From Eubacterium sp. CAG:248 (GTDB taxonomy: Bacteria; Bacillota; Clostridia; Lachnospirales; Lachnospiraceae): 28,466 nucleotides of DNA. The stretch lies in the NCBI GenBank assembly GCA_000436475.1, contig FR886208.1:1-28466 (forward strand), in the 5' to 3' direction. Below are positions 1 to 8,274 of this stretch, one piece after another. Both the position numbers and the translations under genes were made by a program. A model generated the notes under the pieces. It saw only the letters and a program-made list of their open reading frames with translations. It was not told where the DNA came from and did no database searches. Position 1 is the stretch's first letter, and the number at the start of each line of letters is the position of its first letter.

Positions 1-6
1 AACATA

Positions 7-42
7 TGTCAACAACTTTTTTCAACTTTTTTCAACTTTTTT
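7..42 (-). promoter_or_regulatory. Partial promoter (-35 with phased A-tracts) reading out of the left edge
   Basis: On the minus strand a perfect TTGACA (12-7) follows three tandem copies of a 10-bp unit (plus strand CAACTTTTTT at 13-22, 23-32 and 33-42). The A-tracts are phased at one helical turn, as in curved DNA or UP elements of strong promoters. The expected -10 lies outside the window, so the promoter is only half visible. It would drive a minus-strand gene to the left. Confidence 0.5.
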
Positions 43-63
43 TGATTTTAATGAGATAAACAA

Positions 64-107
64 GTTAAAAAACCCGTCAAAGCGGCTTTATTACCGGCTT
101 TAACGGG
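64..107 (-). terminator. Rho-independent terminator of the mtaB-coaX-coaBC operon
   Basis: On the minus strand an 11-bp stem (arms at 107-97 and 83-73, one G-U pair) is followed by six U residues (72-67). It begins about 20 nt after the coaBC stop codon. Confidence 0.85.
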
Positions 108-125
108 ATATATCTCACATTTACT

Positions 126-1328
126 TTAATGTTTTTCTTTTTTAAGCTGCATTATATAAGACAATATTTCATCTGCAACTTCTTCTTTTGACATGATTGG
201 CAATTCCCTGCAATCATTTCTTGTTATTATAGTTACAACATTAGTATCTGTTCCAAATCCTGCACCTTTAACTTTTACATTATTTGCAACTATCATATCA
301 AGATTCTTTTTATCAAGCTTTGCCTTTGAATTTTCCAGCATATTTTCTGTTTCCATAGAAAATCCGCATAAAAACTGTTCTTTCTTCTTATTCTTGCCAA
401 GTGTACCAATAATATCCTCTGTTCTGGTAAGTTCTATAGACATATCACCATCTTTTTTCTTAATCTTATTGTCACTTACCACAGCTGGACGATAATCTGC
501 CACTGCAGCTGCCTTTATAATAATATCTGAATATTCTGCTGCTTTTACAACCTCATCATACATATCTTTTGCAGATATGACATCTACCAGCTTTACAAAT
601 GGAACTGGTGCAATATTGACCTTTCCTGATATCAGAGTAACATCAGCTCCTCTTAGCATTGCTTCCTTTGCAATAGCATATCCCATTTTTCCTGTAGAAT
701 TGTTCGATATAAAACGTACTGGATCTATAATTTCCCTGGTAGGTCCTGCTGTTACGCAGACATTCATACCTTTCATATCTTTTTTCTTTGCTATTTCTCT
801 TAATATATACCATTCCAGAACTTCTGGTGATGGCATTTTTCCTTTTCCTGTATCGCCACATGCAAGATATCCGCTGTCAGGCTCTATGATCTCCATTCCA
901 TAATGTGCAAGCTTTTTGATATTATCCTGGACAATCGCATTATCATACATGTTGGTATTCATTGCTGGTGAAACCATAATCTTACATCTGCATGCCAGCA
1001 CTGTCGTTGTTAACATATCATCTGCTATGCCATTTGCCATTTTTCCTATAATATCTGCAGATGCAGGTGCCACCATAACGCAATCTGCTTTCTTTGCCAG
1101 TGACACATGCTCAACATTAAACTGAAAGTTCCTGTCAAACGTATCAACTATACATTTATTACCTGTAAGTGTTTCAAATGTAATCGGATTAATGAAATTA
1201 GTTGCATTTTTTGTCATAATAACATCAACATTGCAATGCTTCTTTACAAGACGGCTTGCAAGCTCTGCTATTTTATATGCTGCTATACTACCAGTTACAC
1301 ACAAAAGTACATTTTTACCCTTTAACAT
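126..1328 (-). CDS. coaBC: Bifunctional phosphopantothenoylcysteine decarboxylase / phosphopantothenate-cysteine ligase
   Basis: Cytosolic CoA-pathway enzyme that joins cysteine to 4'-phosphopantothenate (CoaB, C-terminal half) and then decarboxylates the product (CoaC, N-terminal flavoprotein half). Visible CoaC motifs are GSIAAYK near the N-terminus, the EHVSLAKKAD histidine, PAMNTNMYDN and the flap ACGDTGKGKM. CoaB motifs include TAGPTREIIDPVRFI, NNSTGKMG and AAAVADYRP. The product is 400 aa, the usual size. An in-frame ATG four codons upstream (1340) lacks its own ribosome site, whereas GGAG sits 6 nt before the ATG at 1328, so 1328 is preferred. It is the last gene of the operon, 30 nt after coaX, which catalyses the first step of the same pathway. 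Confidence 0.96.
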   Translation of the reverse strand: MLKGKNVLLCVTGSIAAYKIAELASRLVKKHCNVDVIMTKNATNFINPITFETLTGNKCIVDTFDRNFQFNVEHVSLAKKADCVMVAPASADIIGKMANGIADDMLTTTVLACRCKIMVSPAMNTNMYDNAIVQDNIKKLAHYGMEIIEPDSGYLACGDTGKGKMPSPEVLEWYILREIAKKKDMKGMNVCVTAGPTREIIDPVRFISNNSTGKMGYAIAKEAMLRGADVTLISGKVNIAPVPFVKLVDVISAKDMYDEVVKAAEYSDIIIKAAAVADYRPAVVSDNKIKKKDGDMSIELTRTEDIIGTLGKNKKKEQFLCGFSMETENMLENSKAKLDKKNLDMIVANNVKVKGAGFGTDTNVVTIITRNDCRELPIMSKEEVADEILSYIMQLKKEKH

Positions 1329-1358
1329 AACTATCTCCATTCTGTAAAATCCACGTTC

Positions 1359-2174
1359 TTATTCCACATTCTTATCATATATTATACTAAGCCCCTTTAA
1401 AAGAAGTCCTGGATCAACCTTAATATCATGTCGGCAATGTGGAATTATCACTTCTGAAAGTCCGCCTGTTGCCACTATTGTTACAGCTTTAGTTCCATTC
1501 TTATTAAATCCATTTGCATCTATCATTCTGTCTATCATTCCATCAATACATGAAGCATTACCATATACAACTCCACTCTTCATACAGTCTATCGTATTCT
1601 TGCCCATAACACTTTTAGGTGCATCAAGTGCAATTCTTGGAAGCTGCGCTGTTCTTGAAACTAAAGAATCTACAGACACTCTTATACCTGGGAGTATCAC
1701 GCCGCCTATATAATTCTCATTTTCATCAACCACGCTCATAGTCGTAGCCGTTCCCATATCTATAATAATAGAAGGGGCACCATATACCTTAAGTGCAGCC
1801 ACTGCATCTACTATCTGATCACTACCAACCTGTCTTGGCTGATCCATAAGAATATTAAGTCCTGTTTTTATACCAGGTCCTACTATTAAAGGCGATATTC
1901 CTATTGTTTTTTCTACAGCAGATTTTATAATATTAGAAAGTTGAGGAACAACTGATGACATTATCGCCCCCTTTATATCATATGAATCTATATTATACAA
2001 TTCCAATACAGTTTTAAATCCTATTGCATATTCTAATTCTGTTTTAGAAAAATCCGTTGATAATCTTTCTTCAAACAGTACACCATTATCATCTACGCAA
2101 CCTATAACAATATTAGTGTTGCCCATATCAATTGCCAGAATCATACCTTTTTCATTCTTTCTTAATCTGGTCAT
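1359..2174 (-). CDS. coaX: Type III pantothenate kinase
   Basis: Phosphorylates pantothenate, the first committed step of CoA synthesis. It belongs to the ASKHA-fold CoaX family, which in characterised members is insensitive to CoA feedback. Motifs are the phosphate-binding AIDMGNTNIVIG at the N-terminus, PRQVGSDQIVDAVAA (family form PxxVGADR, so Ser and Gln replace Ala and Arg here), IIDMGTATTMSV, GGVILPG and VATGGL. Length is 271 aa from the ATG at 2174, which has AAGGGTGG 8 nt upstream. A GTG at 2186 is too close to that site, and an ATG at 2144 would give a tight 260-aa protein with poor spacing. It is followed 30 nt later by coaBC, forming a CoA sub-operon behind mtaB. Confidence 0.95.
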   Translation of the reverse strand: MTRLRKNEKGMILAIDMGNTNIVIGCVDDNGVLFEERLSTDFSKTELEYAIGFKTVLELYNIDSYDIKGAIMSSVVPQLSNIIKSAVEKTIGISPLIVGPGIKTGLNILMDQPRQVGSDQIVDAVAALKVYGAPSIIIDMGTATTMSVVDENENYIGGVILPGIRVSVDSLVSRTAQLPRIALDAPKSVMGKNTIDCMKSGVVYGNASCIDGMIDRMIDANGFNKNGTKAVTIVATGGLSEVIIPHCRHDIKVDPGLLLKGLSIIYDKNVE

Positions 2175-2262
2175 AGCATTTTCCACCCTTTTATTAAATT
2201 TTTATAAATTATGTAAAACTGTTTGTGCCATTTCTGAACTTACTTTCTTAACAGCCTATATT

Positions 2263-3612
2263 TCAATAATCACATACCACTTCACCATACATATATTTTC
2301 CAGATGCATCAAGCCCAAGGCAATTTACCTTATATATGTTATTTACTATACATTCATTTCCGTTTTCTAACTGTTTTGCTGGCACAAGCACTCTGATATA
2401 ATTCATTGTGTATCCAGTATAATATTCTTTACCATCAACAAGCTGTTTTTCTTCTATAAGCACATTCATACAGGATTTCTCATATAGCTTTCTATATTCA
2501 AGAGACATTTTTTCTTCAAGTTGTATAAGCTCATTGCTTCTCACTGTTTTAACCCTGTCATCAACCTGATCCGCCATCTTATCCGCAACTGTACCTTTTC
2601 TTCTTGAATATTTGAATATATGCATCTCATAAAAATGTACTTTTTCAAGAAATGCTTTTGTTATATCAAAATCTTCATCTGTTTCTCCTGGAAAACCTAC
2701 TATGACATCTGTTGTTATAGCTGGATTTTTATAATATTTTCTCAATATATTACATCCATCAAGATATTCTTTAGAAGTATATTTTCTATTCATTGCTTTA
2801 AGTGTTTTATCACATCCACTCTGCAGTGAAAGATGGAAATGCGGACACAGCTTGTATAGTTTACTTATTTCACCTACAAATTCATCTGTTACTATTCTTG
2901 GCTCAAGAGAACCAAGACGAATACGTTCAATTCCGTCTACCTCATGCACAAGCTTTATAACATCAAGAAGCGTTTCCTTTCCCGTATCCTTTCCATAAGA
3001 AGAAAGATGAATACCAGTCAGTACAATCTCCTTATATCCATTTAAAGCCAGTCTTTTAACCTCATCTACTATATCTATGGCAGAACGGCTTCTGATTCTT
3101 CCTCTTGTATATGGTATTATACAATAAGAGCAAAACTGGTTACATCCATCCTGAATCTTTATATATGCCCTTGTATGTTCAGTCACTTTATCTATTTTAA
3201 GTTCTTCATATGTTGTTTCTTTATTGTTAATATCAAGCACATAATCATCACGGCTGTTATCCTTAAAATATTCTTCAAGCACATCAACAATGTTAATCTT
3301 CATATTATTTCCAAGAACAATATCTACTGCTTCATCACTCCTTACGCCATCCTCGTCGGCCTGTACATAGCATCCTGCTGCAACAACAACCGCCAAAGGA
3401 TTCATTTTCTTTGCCTTATGAAGCATCTGTCGTGATTTTCTGTCTGCTATATTAGTTACTGAACACGTATTAATAATATATACATCCGCAATTATATTCT
3501 CATCAAATGGTACTATCTCATATCCCGCATTCTTAAGCATAAGCTCCATTGATTCAGCTTCATATGAGTTAACTTTACACCCAAGATTATGTATAGCTGC
3601 TTTTTTCAACAT
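2263..3612 (-). CDS. mtaB: tRNA t6A37 C2-methylthiotransferase (radical SAM, MtaB family)
   Basis: Adds a methylthio group to t6A at position 37 of ANN-decoding tRNAs. Domain order is an N-terminal UPF0004 4Fe-4S domain (HNLGCKVNSYE, NTCSVTNIADRKSR, AAGCYVQ), a radical SAM core with the CNQFCSYC triad and TRGRIRSR, and a C-terminal TRAM-like RNA-binding part. The CKVN motif with NTCSVTN and a total of 449 aa fit MtaB better than MiaB or RimO. The ORF stays open to 3678 but that extension overlaps the divergent promoter at 3665-3692 and has no ribosome site. Homologues begin as at 3612, with a GAGG element just upstream although the spacing is short. It leads the operon mtaB-coaX-coaBC. Confidence 0.93.
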   Translation of the reverse strand: MLKKAAIHNLGCKVNSYEAESMELMLKNAGYEIVPFDENIIADVYIINTCSVTNIADRKSRQMLHKAKKMNPLAVVVAAGCYVQADEDGVRSDEAVDIVLGNNMKINIVDVLEEYFKDNSRDDYVLDINNKETTYEELKIDKVTEHTRAYIKIQDGCNQFCSYCIIPYTRGRIRSRSAIDIVDEVKRLALNGYKEIVLTGIHLSSYGKDTGKETLLDVIKLVHEVDGIERIRLGSLEPRIVTDEFVGEISKLYKLCPHFHLSLQSGCDKTLKAMNRKYTSKEYLDGCNILRKYYKNPAITTDVIVGFPGETDEDFDITKAFLEKVHFYEMHIFKYSRRKGTVADKMADQVDDRVKTVRSNELIQLEEKMSLEYRKLYEKSCMNVLIEEKQLVDGKEYYTGYTMNYIRVLVPAKQLENGNECIVNNIYKVNCLGLDASGKYMYGEVVCDY

Positions 3613-3664
3613 TTCCTCATTTCCGCACATATATACTGTGCTATTTTTTATACTCACTTTATTC

Positions 3665-3692
3665 TTGACATAACCCATTTAAACATTATAAT
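3665..3692 (+). promoter_or_regulatory. Sigma-A promoter of the HPr-like gene
   Basis: TTGACA (3665-3670), a 16-bp spacer and TATAAT (3687-3692) make a perfect pair of hexamers. The start site should be near 3699, about 20 nt before the GGGAGG ribosome site of the HPr-like gene. Confidence 0.8.
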
Positions 3693-3730
3693 TAATACAT
3701 AAGTAATTATTCTATGTGGGAGGTAGCTCA

Positions 3731-3961
3731 ATGAAAACAGTTCAGATTTCATTAAACTCAATCGATAAAGTTAAGTCTTTTGTTAACGATATTACTAAGT
3801 TTGACGTAGACTTTGATCTTGTATCAGGAAGATATGTAATAGATGCAAAATCTATCATGGGTATCTTCAGTCTTGATCTTTCTAAGCCAATTGATCTTAA
3901 CATTCATGCTGAGAATGATATCGACACAATACTTGCAGTATTAAAGCCTTATATCGTATAA
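3731..3961 (+). CDS. HPr-like protein lacking the active-site histidine
   Basis: Small 76-aa protein of the HPr fold. The middle reads DAKSIMGIFSLDLSKP, matching the HPr segment around regulatory Ser46 (KSIMGVMSL); Ser41 here is the equivalent. The phosphocarrier motif HARPA is absent: aligning back from SKF/TKF puts Ser10 where His15 should be and Asp12 where Arg17 should be. It therefore cannot take phosphate from enzyme I at position 15, but could be a target of HPr kinase at Ser41, as is Bacillus Crh, which has Gln15. The ATG at 3731 has GGGAGG 7 nt upstream; the GTG at 3716 overlaps that site. It is a single-gene unit with its own strong promoter and terminator. The family call is secure; the regulatory role is inference. 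Confidence 0.85.
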   Translation: MKTVQISLNSIDKVKSFVNDITKFDVDFDLVSGRYVIDAKSIMGIFSLDLSKPIDLNIHAENDIDTILAVLKPYIV

Positions 3962-4049
3962 CCAGTTTTATATGATATGGTATATATAGCTTTCTTCATC
4001 ATGAATTCATATTCACACATGATAGTACTGTTAAGTTATATTGGAAACA

Positions 4050-4088
4050 GGATGTCACACATAAGTGTGGCATCCATTTTTTATTTTT
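4050..4088 (+). terminator. Rho-independent terminator after the HPr-like gene
   Basis: An 11-bp GC-containing stem (4050-4060 with 4065-4075, loop ATAA, one G-U pair) is followed by a T-rich run at 4077-4088. The plus-strand orientation fits the HPr-like gene. thiI also ends here, but no U-run follows on the minus strand. Confidence 0.85.
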
Positions 4089-4092
4089 GTTT

Positions 4093-5271
4093 TTATTTAA
4101 CTATTATTTTTTCAGTTGTTTCAATAGCTGTTTTCATAAGCTGTTCTATAACCTCATCAAGGTTATGTTCGTGCTGCTTTATTATATTAAGATTTGGCTT
4201 AGTAACCGGATGCTTTGCTACAAATATTGTACAGCAGTCTTCAAATGGCTGTATAGATGTTTCGTATGTTCCAATTTTTTCTGATATATCTATGATTTCC
4301 TGCTTATCAAAGCCGATAACAGGTCTGTAAACAGGCATAGTACATACTTCATTAGTACAATACAGGCTATGCATAGTCTGGCTGGCAACCTGTCCTATAC
4401 TCTCTCCTGTGATAAGTCCCATACATTTGCTTTCTTTACCAAGTTCTTCCGCTATCTTCATCATGTATCTTCTCATGATTATAGTAAGCTCATCATGAGG
4501 ACACTTCTCATATATAGCAAGCTGGATATCTGTAAAATTAACTACATTAAGTACAATAGGACCTGCATATTTTGACACAAGTCTGGCAAGATCAACTACC
4601 TTCTGCTTTGCACGTTCACTTGTATATGGTGGTGCATGAAAATAAGTCGCCTCTATCTGTACACCTCTTTTTGCTATCATGTACCCTGCAACAGGACTAT
4701 CTATTCCACCAGACAGAAGAAGCATAGCTTTACCTGCTGTTCCTATAGGCATACCGCCTGGTCCTGGAATCTCTATCGAATATATATTAATATTCTTTCT
4801 TATTTCAATCTGCAAAAGCACCTGCGGATTATGGACATCGACCTTCATTTCTGGAAATGCTTCAAGGATTCTTCCACCCATTTCCATGTTAATCTCCATA
4901 GAATTCATAGGATAATTCTTTCTTGCACGTCTGGCATCAACCTTAAAAGTTATATTCTTATCCGGATATGCTTCATCTATATACTTAATAACATGTTCTG
5001 CAAGATCATCGAAACCATTATCCTCTATCTGGACAACCGGGCATATACCTATTATTCCAAATACTGTTTTTAACGCTTCAACTGTTTCATCATAATCAAA
5101 TTCACTTCCAGCTGTTGCATATATTCTTCCATTTTCCTTTGATACAGTAAAGTCACCATCCACCTTAGCAAGTGCGAATCTAATCTGTCTTACAAGTGCA
5201 TCTTCAAAAAGATATCTGTTTTTTCCCTTTACGCCTATCTCTCCATATTTTATCAAAAAAGCTTTGTACAT
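4093..5271 (-). CDS. thiI: tRNA 4-thiouridine sulfurtransferase
   Basis: Adenylates and thiolates U8 of tRNA; in many bacteria it also supplies sulfur for the thiazole of thiamine. It has an N-terminal ferredoxin-like/THUMP region (about 1-165) and a PP-loop ATP pyrophosphatase domain with SGGIDS at 187-192. The C-terminal rhodanese domain of the E. coli enzyme is absent at 392 aa, as is normal in Firmicutes. A Cys pair (PFEDCCTIFVAKHP) lies near residue 345. The start at 5271 has GGGAG about 8 nt upstream. It follows the cysteine desulfurase by only 16 nt, the same arrangement as nifZ-thiI in Bacillus, which suggests the desulfurase loads sulfur directly onto ThiI. Confidence 0.95.
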   Translation of the reverse strand: MYKAFLIKYGEIGVKGKNRYLFEDALVRQIRFALAKVDGDFTVSKENGRIYATAGSEFDYDETVEALKTVFGIIGICPVVQIEDNGFDDLAEHVIKYIDEAYPDKNITFKVDARRARKNYPMNSMEINMEMGGRILEAFPEMKVDVHNPQVLLQIEIRKNINIYSIEIPGPGGMPIGTAGKAMLLLSGGIDSPVAGYMIAKRGVQIEATYFHAPPYTSERAKQKVVDLARLVSKYAGPIVLNVVNFTDIQLAIYEKCPHDELTIIMRRYMMKIAEELGKESKCMGLITGESIGQVASQTMHSLYCTNEVCTMPVYRPVIGFDKQEIIDISEKIGTYETSIQPFEDCCTIFVAKHPVTKPNLNIIKQHEHNLDEVIEQLMKTAIETTEKIIVK

Positions 5272-5287
5272 TATTCATCTCCCTTTC

Positions 5288-6445
5288 CTAATGTCTTGTA
5301 TATTTTCTTAATACCGGCAATAATTCTTTAAGTGTCTCTATAGTATAATCAAGTTCTTCCTTTGTTGTATCATAACAAAAACTGAATCTTATAGTACTAT
5401 CTAACAGGTCTTTATCAAGACCTATTGCAACAAGTGTATTGCTAAGCCCTGGTTTATTAGACGAACATGCAGAGCCAGATGATACATATATCTGTCTGTC
5501 TTCAAGTGCATGCAGCAGCACTTCTGCTCTCACGCCCCTAAAGCTTGCACTTACAATCTGTGGTGCACTTTCTCTTCCCTTTAATGAATTAATCTGTACT
5601 TCTTCTAACTGTTCAAGCTGCGATATAAAATAATCTTTGAGTTCATACAACTTGTCAATCTTAGCATCAAAATTTTCATTATATATAAGCTTAACTGCTG
5701 CCGAAAGTCCAGCTATGGCAGGAACATTTTCTGTTCCGGAACGCATACCCTTCTGCTGCCCGCCTCCATATATTATAGGTTTGATTCTTGTCTTATCCTT
5801 TATATACAAAAAGCCGCTGCCTTTAGGTCCATGTATCTTATGTCCGCTTACTGAAAGAAGATCTATACCTAGTTTTTTAGGTATAATCTTAAACTTACCA
5901 TATGCCTGGATAGCATCTACATGAAATACTATATCAGGGTTGTAGCTTTTAACTATATGTCCGATTTCTTCAATCGGTTCAACCGCTCCTATCTCATTGT
6001 TAGTATACATGACAGATACAAGTATAGTTTCATCATCAAGAGCATTCTTAAGTTCTTCAATATCAACTATTCCTTTACTATCGACCTTAAGATAAGTAAC
6101 CTTAAACCCTTGCTCCTCAAGAAAATTAAAAGGCTCCTTTACCGATGAATGTTCTACTGACGACACAATCACATGGTTACCTTTTCTTTTATTAGCCATG
6201 GCAGTTCCTATAATTGCCATATTGTTAGATTCTGTTCCACCAGATGTAAAGAGAATCTCCTTATCCTGACATTTTAATGTCTTTGCTATAGTCTCTTTAG
6301 CATCTTTTATATAATTTTCAGCTTCAACACCCTTCATATGCTTTGATGAAGGATTACCATAATCCTCCTGCATAACCTTCACACACACATCAACAACCTG
6401 TGGTGCACACTTTGTTGTGGCTGAATTATCAAGATATGCCTTCAT
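5288..6445 (-). CDS. Cysteine desulfurase, NifS/IscS family, probable ThiI partner
   Basis: PLP enzyme that removes sulfur from cysteine as an enzyme-bound persulfide. It has TSGGTESNN, SVEHSS (His99), HVDAIQAYGK, the PLP lysine in SGHKIHGPKG (Lys203) and the persulfide cysteine in SSGSACSSNKPG (Cys327). Length is 385 aa. The start ATG at 6445 has GGAG 5 nt upstream; that GGAG is part of an ATGGAG that opens a four-codon micro-ORF ending on the start codon. No iscU or other Fe-S scaffold gene is adjacent and thiI follows at 16 nt, so tRNA thiolation is the likely main job, although a general role cannot be excluded. Confidence 0.93.
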   Translation of the reverse strand: MKAYLDNSATTKCAPQVVDVCVKVMQEDYGNPSSKHMKGVEAENYIKDAKETIAKTLKCQDKEILFTSGGTESNNMAIIGTAMANKRKGNHVIVSSVEHSSVKEPFNFLEEQGFKVTYLKVDSKGIVDIEELKNALDDETILVSVMYTNNEIGAVEPIEEIGHIVKSYNPDIVFHVDAIQAYGKFKIIPKKLGIDLLSVSGHKIHGPKGSGFLYIKDKTRIKPIIYGGGQQKGMRSGTENVPAIAGLSAAVKLIYNENFDAKIDKLYELKDYFISQLEQLEEVQINSLKGRESAPQIVSASFRGVRAEVLLHALEDRQIYVSSGSACSSNKPGLSNTLVAIGLDKDLLDSTIRFSFCYDTTKEELDYTIETLKELLPVLRKYTRH

Positions 6446-6471
6446 GTTAACTCCATTCCTAATAGCTAATG

Positions 6472-7209
6472 TTATTCTTCCATATTATACATAATAACTG
6501 ACATCAGCATCATCCCTGCTGTTTCTGTTCTTAATATACGCTTTCCAAGTGTTATTATATTACATTCTGCTTCGCTGGCAAGCTTTAACTCTTCTCCATC
6601 AAACCCACCTTCAGGTCCGATAAATATTCCTACAGACTGTCCTGGTTTAATCTTAGATACAACCATTCTGGTATAAGCCATACCTTCGGCACACTCATAC
6701 GGAAGTAAAAGCACATCAAGCTCCTTTGCCTTTTCTAATGCCTGCTTAAAGCTAAGCACTTCTGATACATGAGGTATTATGCTTCTCTTACTCTGCTTTG
6801 CTGCACTCTCTGATATTGCATTCCAGCGTGTAGTCTTCGTTCTGGCTTTTTTTTCATCCAGCCTGACAACGCTTCTTTTCATAGAAACAGGAACTATTTC
6901 ATATACCCCAAGTTCGACCATTTTCTGGATTATAAGCTCCATCTTGTCTGCCTTTGGAAGCCCCTGAAAAAGATAAACTTTAACAGGAAGCTCATTCATC
7001 TTTTCTCTTGTTTCTATGATTTTTGCTGTTACAACATCATCACTTATGCACTCTATACTGCAAAGATAATCATAATTATCTCCACTGCTTATAAGCACCT
7101 CATCTCCTGCCTTAAGTCTAATAACATTCTTAATGTGATTGACATCTCCACCACGTATATCAATATAATCATCTGATATATTTTCATGCTCTGCAAAAAA
7201 ATGATACAT
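6472..7209 (-). CDS. rsmE: 16S rRNA (uracil1498-N3)-methyltransferase
   Basis: SPOUT-fold methyltransferase that modifies U1498 in the decoding region of 16S rRNA. An N-terminal PUA-like part (YHFFAEHENI... GDVNHIKNVIRLK) precedes the knotted C-terminal domain with GIFIGPEGGFDGEE and LGKRILRTETA, the SAM-binding elements. Length is 245 aa, typical. The ATG at 7209 has GAGG 6 nt upstream; an ATG four codons earlier overlaps that site. It begins 14 nt after the prmA stop, so the ribosome site lies against the end of prmA, suggesting coupled translation of two ribosome-modifying enzymes. Confidence 0.95.
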   Translation of the reverse strand: MYHFFAEHENISDDYIDIRGGDVNHIKNVIRLKAGDEVLISSGDNYDYLCSIECISDDVVTAKIIETREKMNELPVKVYLFQGLPKADKMELIIQKMVELGVYEIVPVSMKRSVVRLDEKKARTKTTRWNAISESAAKQSKRSIIPHVSEVLSFKQALEKAKELDVLLLPYECAEGMAYTRMVVSKIKPGQSVGIFIGPEGGFDGEELKLASEAECNIITLGKRILRTETAGMMLMSVIMYNMEE

Positions 7210-7223
7210 AATATTCCTCATTT

Positions 7224-8210
7224 CTACGCATGTTTTGTGCGCATATCAGTTTTGTTCCTGCGTCTTGCAGTCACATTAACCCATTCACCATCATGGTTTA
7301 TCTCAACTATTTCAAGTTCAGGATTCTTTTTAAAGCTTTCCACTACTTCATTCTCTTTAGTATTAATTATACCTGAGGTTATAAAATAAGCTCCCTCCTT
7401 CATATGTTCATGTATGTTAACTGAAAGAGGTTCCAAAACATCAGCAAGAATGTTAGCACATACTATATCATAACATTCATAGCCACAGGCATCCTTAACA
7501 GACTTATCATCTATAATATTACCCTCTATAACTTCAAACTGTTCAGGTGTAATATTATTCTGCTCTGAATTCTCATGTGACGCAATTATAGCATTAGGAT
7601 CAAGGTCTGTTCCAAAAGCATGTGCTGCACCATATTTTAGCGCAACAACAGATAAGATTCCGCTTCCACATCCTACATCAAGAACATTATCTCCAGGCTT
7701 AACATACTTTTCAAGCTGTTTTATAACCATTCTTGTTGTCTCATGTGAACCTGTACCAAAAGCAGTACCCGGATCAATACTAAGGACCGGGTGTCCCTTC
7801 ATATCGTCTGTAACAGCTTCCCATGTAGGCTTGATATAAAGATTTCCAATAGTAAATGTATGCCAGTACTGCTTCCAGTTATTAATCCAGTCCTTATCTT
7901 CAGTTTCTGAGTTGGTGATAGTTCCTTCGCCTATATCAACAAACATTCTTAAATCTTCAAGCTCCTGTTTGGCTTTCTTTACAAGAGTACCGTCATCTTC
8001 ATCTGAATCTATATAAAAATTAACAACTGCAGTTCCATCATCAGGTGGAAGTTCAGGAATAAAATCAACGAACATAGTCTTAGCCTCTTCCTGTGTAAGC
8101 TGCACATTATCCTGTATTTCAATTCCCTCTATTCCTATATCTGCAAGTGCACTGCTGATAAAATCAATAGCTGCTGTTGTTGTCTTAATAGAATATCTGT
8201 TCCACTTCAT
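7224..8210 (-). CDS. prmA: Ribosomal protein L11 methyltransferase
   Basis: Methylates ribosomal protein L11 using SAM. The product is 328 aa, starting at MKWNRYSIKT as family members do. An N-terminal L11-binding region precedes the methyltransferase core: DPGTAFGTGSHETTRM, motif I VLDVGCGSGILSVVAL, and the catalytic-loop motif CANILADVLEPL. The frame is open to 8300, but the upstream part overlaps the aminopeptidase gene and has no family-like sequence; an AAAGG element lies 10 nt before the ATG at 8210. It is followed closely by rsmE, a common pairing. Confidence 0.95.
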   Translation of the reverse strand: MKWNRYSIKTTTAAIDFISSALADIGIEGIEIQDNVQLTQEEAKTMFVDFIPELPPDDGTAVVNFYIDSDEDDGTLVKKAKQELEDLRMFVDIGEGTITNSETEDKDWINNWKQYWHTFTIGNLYIKPTWEAVTDDMKGHPVLSIDPGTAFGTGSHETTRMVIKQLEKYVKPGDNVLDVGCGSGILSVVALKYGAAHAFGTDLDPNAIIASHENSEQNNITPEQFEVIEGNIIDDKSVKDACGYECYDIVCANILADVLEPLSVNIHEHMKEGAYFITSGIINTKENEVVESFKKNPELEIVEINHDGEWVNVTARRRNKTDMRTKHA

Positions 8211-8274
8211 CTGTACAATACCTTTCTTTAAATATACATTTATGATTTTTATATTATGAAAGCTTAGAATTTTC

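Noticed and set aside
1..42. The tandem CAACTTTTTT units as a CRISPR or longer repeat array
   Set aside because: Only three directly abutting 10-bp copies with no spacers; better read as phased A-tracts of a promoter.
4050..4092. Terminator for thiI on the minus strand
   Set aside because: The hairpin exists, but TGTTTCC and not a U-run follows on that strand, so only plus-strand function is claimed.
4636..5073. 145-codon open frame on the plus strand inside thiI
   Set aside because: It lies antisense to a conserved gene, has no ribosome site and the product is Cys/His/Ile-rich without domain features.
5272..5287. A thiamine riboswitch near thiI
   Set aside because: The space is 16 nt and no TPP-riboswitch sequence is seen; ThiI here belongs to the tRNA thiolation context.
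5637..5924. 95-codon open frame on the plus strand inside the cysteine desulfurase gene
   Set aside because: A shadow of a well-supported gene with no initiation signal.
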